Assembly (NCBI GenBank): GCA_027063105.1
Contig: JAMOSL010000165.1
Span: 1-5,656 of the forward strand
Reading direction: 5' to 3'
DNA from: Campylobacteraceae bacterium
Lineage (GTDB): Bacteria > Campylobacterota > Campylobacteria > Campylobacterales > Sulfurovaceae
Length of the DNA: 5,656 nt
The notes below the pieces were generated by a model. The model was not told where the DNA came from. It searched no databases and saw only the letters and a list, made by a program, of their open reading frames with translations. Made by a program: the position numbers and the translations under genes. This document shows positions 1 to 4,760 of the stretch, piece by piece. Positions within the stretch are counted from its first letter, which is position 1. Every line of letters starts with the position of its first letter.

Positions 1-424
1 CAACGGTTTTTACTTTTCCAATAAAAGATGCTGAGACATCTATACCTTGAGTTACAGCTGATACCCTTAATCCAGTAATAAATAGTTCTCTGGTTATAAT
101 CAAAAATATAGCCCACTCATTCGCTCTATCTAATATCATTAGTCCTAAAAACCCTGCAAGAGTAAGCATTTTATCTGCTAATGGGTCTAAAATCTTTCCC
201 ATAGTTGTTATCTGATTAAATGTTCTAGCAATATATCCATCAAAAAAATCGGTAGCACTAGCAACAACAAATAGAAAAGAGGCAAAATAATCTATCCAAG
301 AGTAATGAATTCCATTAAATATCTCATTATCACGATTAACTAATAAAAAAAACATTAAAGGTGCAATAAGAAGACGAATAAAAGCTAATATATTTGGTAT
401 GTTAATAATTTGTGATTGTTTCAT
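1..424 (-). CDS. pgsA: CDP-diacylglycerol--glycerol-3-phosphate 3-phosphatidyltransferase (PgsA), 5' part, cut by window edge
   Basis: The 141 residues visible start at ATG 424 and run off the left edge; the family is usually about 180-190 residues, so roughly the last quarter is missing. The CDP-alcohol phosphotransferase signature is complete: D62-G63-x2-A66-R67-x8-G76-x3-D80-x3-D84. A PgsA-like ITREL...LR stretch lies near residues 110-120, and GKVKTV follows at 136-141. Hydrophobic segments are at about 12-29, 43-57, 86-98 and 104-119, as expected for an inner-membrane enzyme. By family knowledge it joins glycerol-3-phosphate to CDP-diacylglycerol, releasing CMP and giving phosphatidylglycerophosphate, the precursor of phosphatidylglycerol and cardiolipin. 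The start is well supported because an in-frame stop lies five codons upstream and the N-terminus (MKQSQIINIPNILAFIR) fits the family. No Shine-Dalgarno sequence precedes it; see the promoter entry. It is transcribed divergently from the FAD oxidoreductase gene. Confidence 0.96.
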   Translation of the reverse strand, partial: MKQSQIINIPNILAFIRLLIAPLMFFLLVNRDNEIFNGIHYSWIDYFASFLFVVASATDFFDGYIARTFNQITTMGKILDPLADKMLTLAGFLGLMILDRANEWAIFLIITRELFITGLRVSAVTQGIDVSASFIGKVKTV

Positions 425-430
425 AGATGG

Positions 431-439
431 ATAATATCA
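431..439 (-). promoter_or_regulatory. Putative extended -10 promoter of pgsA
   Basis: On the minus strand the bases read TG-A-TATTAT (439 down to 431), an extended -10 box with 5 of 6 matches to TATAAT. No convincing -35 is present. A transcript from it would begin at about 424-425, the first base of the pgsA ATG, which would make the mRNA leaderless or nearly so. AT-rich DNA produces such matches by chance, so this is tentative. Confidence 0.35.
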
Positions 440-444
440 TATTA

Positions 445-472
445 TTGATTTTTTTATCCTTTATGATATAAT
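445..472 (+). promoter_or_regulatory. Promoter of the FAD oxidoreductase / L,D-transpeptidase pair
   Basis: A perfect TATAAT at 467-472 is preceded by TG one base upstream (464-465), giving an extended -10. TTGATT at 445-450 serves as a -35 with a 16-base spacer that begins with a T-tract. The predicted transcript start is around 479-480, which coincides with the first possible ATG of the gene at 480. The next in-frame ATG at 501 would have a leader of about 21 bases. Confidence 0.65.
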
Positions 473-479
473 CTTTTCC

Positions 480-1640
480 ATGATAAATAAAAATGAAATA
501 ATGGATATAATAATTATTGGTGCAGGTGCTAGTGGGTTGATGGTTGCTTCCCAATTAAATAAAAATAAAAAGTTTATAATATTAGATATTAATGATAAAA
601 TAGGTTCTAAGATAGAAATTTCTGGTGGTGGCAAATGTAATATTACAAATCAATCAATAGAGGCTTCAGATTATATTGGAAATCCTTATTTTATAAATGA
701 TATATTAAGAGAATTTGACCAATATCAACTTTTAGAGTGGCTAGAAAAGAACAATTTAACTCCAAATATTAGAGAAAGTGGGCAGTATTTTTGTAAAAAT
801 AGCTCTAAAGAGATAATAAATATATTTAAAAAGAATATTGATATTAAAAATATTATTTTAAATTGTAAAGTCGAAAATATTAGAAAAAGAGAAGATGTAT
901 TTTATGTTGAATGTGGAAAAAAATCATATAGAGCTAAATCTTTAGTTGTAGCTTCTGGTGGATTAAGCTTTCCTATTTTGGGAGCTACTGATATTGGATT
1001 TAAGATAGCTACCTCTTTTGAACATACGATTAATGCCTTGTCCCCAGCATTAGTTGGATTAACTCTACAAAAAGAACAGTTTTTTTTTAAAGAGCTTAGT
1101 GGAATCTCAACTAAAGTGACAATTAGAGTAGAGGATAAAATATTAAATGGTTCTATCTTATTTGCACATAAAGGTATTAGTGGAATAGTAATATTAGATA
1201 CTTCTCTATTTTGGACAAAAGGTGAAATTGAGATAGACTTTTTACCAGATTTTGATATAGAACCTCATCAAAATTCTAAAAAACTAGTAAGTAATCTCCT
1301 TCCTATTCCTAAAAGTTTATCAAAAGCATTTCTTAAACATTTAAAGATACAAGATTCTCCTATGAATAAATTATCAAAAGAAAATATATATCAGCTATTA
1401 AGATTAAAAAGTTATAAATTTCCACCTGCAGGTAATTTTGGATATAGCAAAGCAGAAGTAACAAAAGGTGGAGTGTCAACTGATGAGATAAACTCTAAGA
1501 CTATGATGAGTAAAAAGGTTGATAATCTATATTTCATAGGCGAAGTTCTTGATATTACAGGAAAAATTGGAGGATATAACTTTCAATGGGCATTTAGTTC
1601 TGCTTTTGTTTGTGCTAATAATTTAAAGAAGGATGTCTAA
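480..1640 (+). CDS. HI0933/BaiN (YhiN)-family FAD-dependent oxidoreductase
   Basis: The 386-residue protein has a Rossmann dinucleotide-binding GAGASG at 14-19, with acidic D36 ending the second strand. The family hallmark GGGKCNITN is at 49-57. The C-terminal FAD-binding block has TKGGV at 328-332 and GEVLDITGKIGGYNFQWA at 354-371. Length and motif order match intact members. Characterised relatives include the bile-acid reductase BaiN and a streptococcal aminoacetone oxidase; most members, including E. coli YhiN, have no firm substrate, so only a cytoplasmic flavoprotein redox role can be stated. Two starts are possible. ATG 480 gives seven extra residues and lies at the predicted transcript start. 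ATG 501 (residue 8, MDIIIIGAGASG) fits the usual N-terminus better. Neither has a clear ribosome binding site. The stop overlaps the next gene's ATG as TAATG, so the two are very probably co-transcribed and translationally coupled. Residues 201-203 are encoded by nine consecutive T. Confidence 0.93.
   Translation: MINKNEIMDIIIIGAGASGLMVASQLNKNKKFIILDINDKIGSKIEISGGGKCNITNQSIEASDYIGNPYFINDILREFDQYQLLEWLEKNNLTPNIRESGQYFCKNSSKEIINIFKKNIDIKNIILNCKVENIRKREDVFYVECGKKSYRAKSLVVASGGLSFPILGATDIGFKIATSFEHTINALSPALVGLTLQKEQFFFKELSGISTKVTIRVEDKILNGSILFAHKGISGIVILDTSLFWTKGEIEIDFLPDFDIEPHQNSKKLVSNLLPIPKSLSKAFLKHLKIQDSPMNKLSKENIYQLLRLKSYKFPPAGNFGYSKAEVTKGGVSTDEINSKTMMSKKVDNLYFIGEVLDITGKIGGYNFQWAFSSAFVCANNLKKDV
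1080..1088 (+). repeat. Homopolymer tract T9 inside the FAD oxidoreductase gene
   Basis: Nine consecutive T encode Phe201-Phe203 in frame. Gain or loss of one base would frameshift the gene about halfway through. At nine bases it is at the low end of tracts known to slip, and such runs are common by chance in AT-rich DNA. Confidence 0.9.
1626..1633 (+). promoter_or_regulatory. Ribosome binding site of the YafK-like gene
   Basis: AAGAAGGA lies inside the end of the upstream gene, six bases before the ATG at 1640. It is the clearest Shine-Dalgarno sequence on this side of the window and fixes the start of the downstream gene. Confidence 0.8.
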
Positions 1641-2521
1641 TGAGAAAAACCTTTTTATTCTTTTTTATATTATTTGTAGCAATTATAAGTGATATTCTAA
1701 TGGAGTTCCAAGATATTATAATTCCAAAAGTTCAGAAAGAGATAATAGAACCAATTTTATCCATTATTCCAAAGAAGGAAATAGATAAAGTTATGATTGT
1801 GAAGAAAACTGAAGAGAACAAGATAATAAAAATGATTAGAAATAACAAGGAAGAGATTGATTTAAGTAAAATTCAACCTATTATATATAATGAAACAAAA
1901 CCCTTATGTCCTCTAAATAGAGATGTAAATGATTGTCTACCTATAAATGATACTAAAATAGGAAACAATATTTTTATTAGAATTTTTAAATTAAGTGCAG
2001 AACTAGAAGTATGGATAAAAGATGAAGATTATTATCAGTTATTAAAGATATATCCAATATGTAAACAATCAGGTAATTTGGGACCTAAACTCAAAGAAGG
2101 TGATCTTCAGGGAGTAGAAGGGTTCTATAAAATTACAGAAAAAAGCCTAAATCCAAACAGTAAATATAATTTATCGTTTAATCTTGGTTATCCAAATAAA
2201 TATGATAAAACCCATAAGCGAACAGGGAGTGCATTAATGGTTCATGGAGGTTGTAAATCTATTGGTTGTTATGCCATTGCGGATGAATACATAGAAGAAC
2301 TATATGGATTAATAGAAGATACATTTGATAACAAACAAAAAACCATAGATGTAAATATATTCCCATTTAGAATGACGGATAAAGTAATGCTAGAGTATAG
2401 TGACAATCAATGGTATAACTTTTGGGGAAATTTAAAAGAGGGATATGATTATTTTGAGGAGGCAGGAGTACCTCCCAAAGTTAAAGTTGTAAATCGCAGA
2501 TATGAGTTAGAAGAGGATTAA
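1640..2521 (+). CDS. YafK/DpaA-type L,D-transpeptidase-fold (YkuD) periplasmic protein
   Basis: The 293-residue protein has an N-terminal hydrophobic segment (about 4-20) after the positive MRK, acting as a signal anchor or signal peptide with no lipobox. The catalytic domain spans about 110-250. Its compact active site reads H202-G-G-C-K-S207-I-G209-C210-Y-A, where C210 is the expected nucleophile and H202 its likely partner. This is the shortened YafK form of the YkuD signature. Flanking stretches also fit YafK: IYPICKQSGNLGPKLKEGD at 137-155, LSFNLGYPNKYD at 178-189 and FPFRMT at 241-246. Canonical L,D-transpeptidases join peptidoglycan stems or attach protein to them. E. coli DpaA (YafK) instead releases the Braun lipoprotein from peptidoglycan, so hydrolysis is as plausible as crosslinking. 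Residues 20-100 form a charged linker I do not recognise. The gene overlaps its upstream neighbour by one base and the convergent gene by four. Confidence 0.92.
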   Translation: MRKTFLFFFILFVAIISDILMEFQDIIIPKVQKEIIEPILSIIPKKEIDKVMIVKKTEENKIIKMIRNNKEEIDLSKIQPIIYNETKPLCPLNRDVNDCLPINDTKIGNNIFIRIFKLSAELEVWIKDEDYYQLLKIYPICKQSGNLGPKLKEGDLQGVEGFYKITEKSLNPNSKYNLSFNLGYPNKYDKTHKRTGSALMVHGGCKSIGCYAIADEYIEELYGLIEDTFDNKQKTIDVNIFPFRMTDKVMLEYSDNQWYNFWGNLKEGYDYFEEAGVPPKVKVVNRRYELEED

Positions 2522-2528
2522 TCTTTTT
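2511..2528 (+). terminator. Weak hairpin with T-run at the convergent gene ends
   Basis: The arms AAGAGGA (2511-2517) and TCTTTTT (2522-2528) can pair around a TTAA loop, with two G-U pairs. The second arm itself ends in a run of six T. Both convergent stop codons lie in the loop. The stem is weak and AT-rich, so termination here is only a possibility. On the other strand the hairpin has no T-tail after it. Confidence 0.25.
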
Positions 2529-3705
2529 TAATCTTATCTGTTAATTCCATAAATTTATCTCTCATTTGTATATTTTTAAAAGGTATAATATTAGGGATTT
2601 GTAATTTCATAACTTCTCTTATTATATTTTGACTAGAAGATATGATTTTATATAAATCACTACTCAAAGATACAGTTTCAAAGGTATTCTTAGATACATC
2701 AAGATTTTTAACGCTAACATCTTTAGCTTTTCTAATTTGTTTCAATTCATCTTTTAGGTTTCTTTTATAAAGTGTAGCCACCTTAAAAGTCAACTTTTGA
2801 GCTTTATAATTTTGATTATATATAGATTTTCTTTGTAAATTATTCTCTGAAGATATTTTCTTACTAGTTTTTAGTAAAATCTTTCTTGTATCCAATAGAA
2901 TATTATCAATTTTAGGAATATATTTATGCTCAATCTTTCTAATTAAATTATCTTGTACATAAACAACCAACTCTAGTAAAACCATATTCATACCATAATA
3001 TTTTTTAGCATGATTTAACTCTTCTGCAGACTCTTGCATTATTCCTAAAAGTTGAGTTGTAATCTGCTTTAAAACATCCATCATTAAAGTCATAGCAATG
3101 ATATCATCTCCATCAACCCTAGATAAAAGAACATCAATTTGTTGCACAGATAAGTTGATTCCCATATCTTTTAAATTAGAACTAACCATTACCTTAGTAT
3201 TAGCTATATTTTGTTTATGTCCATTAATAGCCTTTTGCATATCACTAATTTTTTGATTATATTCATTTTTAGTTGTTTTAAGATGACTTTCATCTGGAGC
3301 TGTAATCTTTTTTTCTCTATACTTCAATATATTATTTTCTAAAGCATTAATATTATTTTTTGAGTCTCTAATATTTTTTCTATAATTTAACAGATTATCA
3401 TTAAGAAGTAACATAATAATATTATCAAGAACATTATCAAATTTCTTTCTCAAAGATTTTTTATCATCTACAAATATAGCACTATTAGGTGCTTTATCAA
3501 TCTTTTTACTTATTTCTAATCCATCTTCAAGATTATCAATAACATCTTCCCATATATCATTAAAATGTTCTTTATGCAATCTCTTAGCTTTAGCACTACT
3601 ATTCTCATCAGACTTCTTAGTAAAAGAGGTAATATTAAATAAATTATCATTCCAATTAGCATTTGATAAAGTAGATAATATTAAAATAATTAATAATTTT
3701 TGCAT
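2518..3705 (-). CDS. Exported coiled-coil protein of unknown function
   Basis: I do not recognise a named family. Residue numbers here count from the GTG at 3717 (399 residues). The preferred start is the in-frame ATG at 3705 (residue 5), which gives a compact signal peptide MQKLLIILILSTLSNA with probable cleavage after SNA (residue 20). The GTG directly abuts the upstream stop codon and would place SHI before that signal. The mature protein is Lys-, Asn- and Asp-rich and almost wholly helical. There is a coiled-coil candidate at about 107-175 and more helices at 225-345. A well-ordered central block, MGINLSVQQIDVLLSRVDGDD (185-205), and a C-terminal block, LQIPNIIPF...FMELTDKI (372-396), look like conserved motifs. 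No transmembrane segment, catalytic motif or lipobox is seen, so it is probably soluble in the periplasm. It lacks a clear ribosome binding site and is likely translated by coupling to the 38-residue ORF just upstream. Confidence 0.85.
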   Translation of the reverse strand: MQKLLIILILSTLSNANWNDNLFNITSFTKKSDENSSAKAKRLHKEHFNDIWEDVIDNLEDGLEISKKIDKAPNSAIFVDDKKSLRKKFDNVLDNIIMLLLNDNLLNYRKNIRDSKNNINALENNILKYREKKITAPDESHLKTTKNEYNQKISDMQKAINGHKQNIANTKVMVSSNLKDMGINLSVQQIDVLLSRVDGDDIIAMTLMMDVLKQITTQLLGIMQESAEELNHAKKYYGMNMVLLELVVYVQDNLIRKIEHKYIPKIDNILLDTRKILLKTSKKISSENNLQRKSIYNQNYKAQKLTFKVATLYKRNLKDELKQIRKAKDVSVKNLDVSKNTFETVSLSSDLYKIISSSQNIIREVMKLQIPNIIPFKNIQMRDKFMELTDKIKKD

Positions 3706-3717
3706 AATATGTGACAC

Positions 3718-3834
3718 TTATTTATTTTTATATGTGGGGTGTGCAATTGCTGAAGCATTCTCCATACCGAATACCATAAAAATAACTGCAGTCAAAAATA
3801 TCCCTAAAATAAGTAGAGGTGTAAACTTCTTCAT
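3718..3834 (-). CDS. Small 38-residue membrane or secreted peptide
   Basis: This short ORF starts at ATG 3834 and ends with TAA at 3720-3718. It has a good ribosome binding site, AAAGGA (3846-3841), six bases from the ATG. The product begins MKKFTPLLILGIF, is hydrophobic from about residue 4 to 23, and ends MENASAIAHPTYKNK. It can be read as a single-pass membrane protein with its N-terminus in the cytoplasm and a short periplasmic tail. Alternatively ASA (27-29) may be a signal peptidase I site that would release the nonapeptide IAHPTYKNK. It has no cysteine. Its stop codon is followed immediately, in the same frame, by the first possible start of the coiled-coil gene, so the two form one operon. 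I do not recognise the family. A strong ribosome binding site plus a classic positive-hydrophobic-polar profile argue that it is real. Confidence 0.75.
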   Translation of the reverse strand: MKKFTPLLILGIFLTAVIFMVFGMENASAIAHPTYKNK

Positions 3835-3840
3835 AAAAAA

Positions 3841-3846
3841 TCCTTT
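3841..3846 (-). promoter_or_regulatory. Ribosome binding site of the 38-residue ORF
   Basis: AAAGGA on the minus strand is separated from the ATG at 3834 by six T. It is the main evidence that the short ORF is translated. Confidence 0.75.
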
Positions 3847-3857
3847 ATATTTATAGT

Positions 3858-3863
3858 ATTTTA
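3858..3863 (-). promoter_or_regulatory. Putative -10 box of the small-peptide/coiled-coil operon
   Basis: TAAAAT on the minus strand (5 of 6 matches) follows a run of eight T. It would start transcription near 3851, giving a leader of about 16 bases that contains the ribosome binding site. An alternative TATAAA at 3855-3850 lies too close, since its transcript would begin inside the ribosome binding site. No firm -35 is seen. Confidence 0.4.
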
Positions 3864-3937
3864 ACTAAAAAAAACAATTATTTGGTAAATAAGAAAGAAA
3901 TTATAATAATTTAAGTAAACATTAAGCATATAGAGAC

Positions 3938-3943
3938 TATAAT
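3938..3943 (+). promoter_or_regulatory. -10 box of the tRNA-Ser gene
   Basis: A perfect TATAAT lies 18 bases before the mature tRNA 5' end, so transcription would start near 3950 with a short 5' leader for RNase P to remove. No clear -35 is present, as is common in Campylobacterota. Confidence 0.6.
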
Positions 3944-3961
3944 CTCATTCTCCAAAGAAAA

Positions 3962-4052
3962 GGACAGTTGGGTGAGTTGGCTGAAACCACATCCCTGCTA
4001 AGGATGCGTACGGGTAACTGTACCGAGAGTTCGAATCTCTCACTGTCCGCCA
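3962..4052 (+). tRNA. tRNA-Ser (anticodon GCT), CCA encoded
   Basis: All arms fold. The acceptor stem GGACAGT (3962-3968) pairs with ACTGTCC (4042-4048). The D stem GGT/ACC is at 3971-3973 and 3986-3988. The anticodon stem CATCC/GGATG (3990-3994, 4002-4006) frames the loop with GCT at 3997-3999. The T arm GAGAG-TTCGAAT-CTCTC spans 4025-4041. A long variable arm with a GTAC/GTAC stem (4008-4011 and 4020-4023) marks a class II tRNA, as required for serine. G4049 is the discriminator base and CCA (4050-4052) is encoded. It reads AGC and AGU codons. No hairpin terminator is seen after it. Confidence 0.97.
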
Positions 4053-4059
4053 TAATTTT

Positions 4060-4073
4060 AATACATAATACAT
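4060..4073 (+). repeat. Tandem duplication of AATACAT
   Basis: The heptamer AATACAT occurs twice head to tail just after the tRNA. The rest of the 112-base gap (4053-4164) holds only AT-rich DNA and the promoter of the downstream operon. With two copies in AT-rich DNA it may have no function. Confidence 0.5.
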
Positions 4074-4128
4074 AAATTTTCTTAAATACTTTCTAAATTA
4101 TTTTTCATAGAGTGATAAAGTTTTAATA

Positions 4129-4137
4129 TGTTAAAAT
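4129..4137 (+). promoter_or_regulatory. Extended -10 promoter of the acidic-protein/murC operon
   Basis: TG-T-TAAAAT at 4129-4137 is an extended -10 box with 5 of 6 matches. Transcription would start near 4144 and leave a leader of about 21 bases, enough for the ribosome binding site TAAGG at 4153-4157, which ends seven bases before the ATG at 4165. No convincing -35 is found. Confidence 0.5.
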
Positions 4138-4164
4138 CTCTTTACTATAAAATAAGGTAAAAAT

Positions 4165-4758
4165 ATGACTAATCAAGAGATAGATATAGAGGCGTTAAAA
4201 ACAAATAAAGACTTTTTAGCAAACTTAGTTTTGTTAGAAGAAGAGATGAACGAGCAGAACAGTATAGAGAAAGGTTATCAACTTCTTGATGCTTTACTTT
4301 TAGTTAGTGAAGATGAAGATAAAATTAATGATATATTTACATTTATACTAAAAGAAGCGTTTGATAAGTTGGCTGAATATTTGAGTCAACAAAAAGGTTT
4401 TGATATGAATATTCAAGAAGAGCTTTTTACTGCTAGAGCTATATATGAACATGCTATAGAAAGATATAGTGATAATGATATGAAGGGTTCTAAAGAATTA
4501 TTCCAAGTTTTACATTATATGATTGATGAAAAGAACTTAAAACACGCTATGATGGTTCATGCCGTATCTGTTATGATAGGTAATGACTTTGATACATTTA
4601 TAGGAACTATTGCTGATATAGAAAAATATGAAGAGAATGATAAACTAGCTTATTTCTTAAAGTCATTTAGAATAGATACAGATAAATTTTTGAATGATAA
4701 TAATGATTTAGTTGAACAAGCAAAAGATGAGTTGAAAGTTTTAGAAGAGTCTAAGTAG
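4165..4758 (+). CDS. Acidic helical protein with TPR/SycD-like middle, coupled to murC
   Basis: The 197-residue protein has no signal peptide or membrane segment, is strongly acidic, and appears all-helical, so it should be cytoplasmic. I do not recognise a named family with certainty. Residues 86-150 (ELFTARAIYEHAIERY, then MKGSKELFQVLHYMIDEKNL, then a third helix pair) follow the spacing of tetratricopeptide repeats. They resemble the A-x2-Y...A-x2-F-x2-L pattern of SycD/LcrH-type TPR chaperones. This likeness is by eye and could be generic helical similarity. The C-terminal 25 residues form a charged helix. No type III secretion genes are nearby, so a secretion-chaperone role should not be assumed; a protein-binding role is the modest inference. 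The start is supported by TAAGG seven bases upstream. The stop lies two bases before the murC ATG, so the two genes are probably translated from one message. Confidence 0.88.
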   Translation: MTNQEIDIEALKTNKDFLANLVLLEEEMNEQNSIEKGYQLLDALLLVSEDEDKINDIFTFILKEAFDKLAEYLSQQKGFDMNIQEELFTARAIYEHAIERYSDNDMKGSKELFQVLHYMIDEKNLKHAMMVHAVSVMIGNDFDTFIGTIADIEKYEENDKLAYFLKSFRIDTDKFLNDNNDLVEQAKDELKVLEESK

Positions 4759-4760
4759 TA

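Noticed and set aside
438..440. Upstream ATG as the start of pgsA
   Set aside because: It is out of frame with the PgsA coding sequence, and the in-frame path upstream of 424 meets a stop at 439-437.
3715..3717. GTG 3717 as the start of the coiled-coil gene
   Set aside because: It abuts the upstream stop codon, has no ribosome binding site, and adds residues ahead of a complete signal peptide. ATG 3705 is more likely, although GTG is not excluded.
3705..3834. Reading the 38-residue ORF and the coiled-coil ORF as one gene broken by a nonsense codon
   Set aside because: They share a frame, but each begins with its own positively charged hydrophobic export segment and the downstream one has an ATG after the stop. 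Two adjacent genes explain this better.
3962..4080. The tRNA-Ser 3' end as an integration site of a mobile element
   Set aside because: No repeat of the tRNA 3' end and no integrase gene is present, and the downstream genes (acidic protein, murC) look like ordinary chromosomal genes.
4053..4085. Rho-independent terminator after the tRNA
   Set aside because: The AATTTT and AAATTTT stretches cannot form a stable GC-containing stem and no T-run follows a hairpin.
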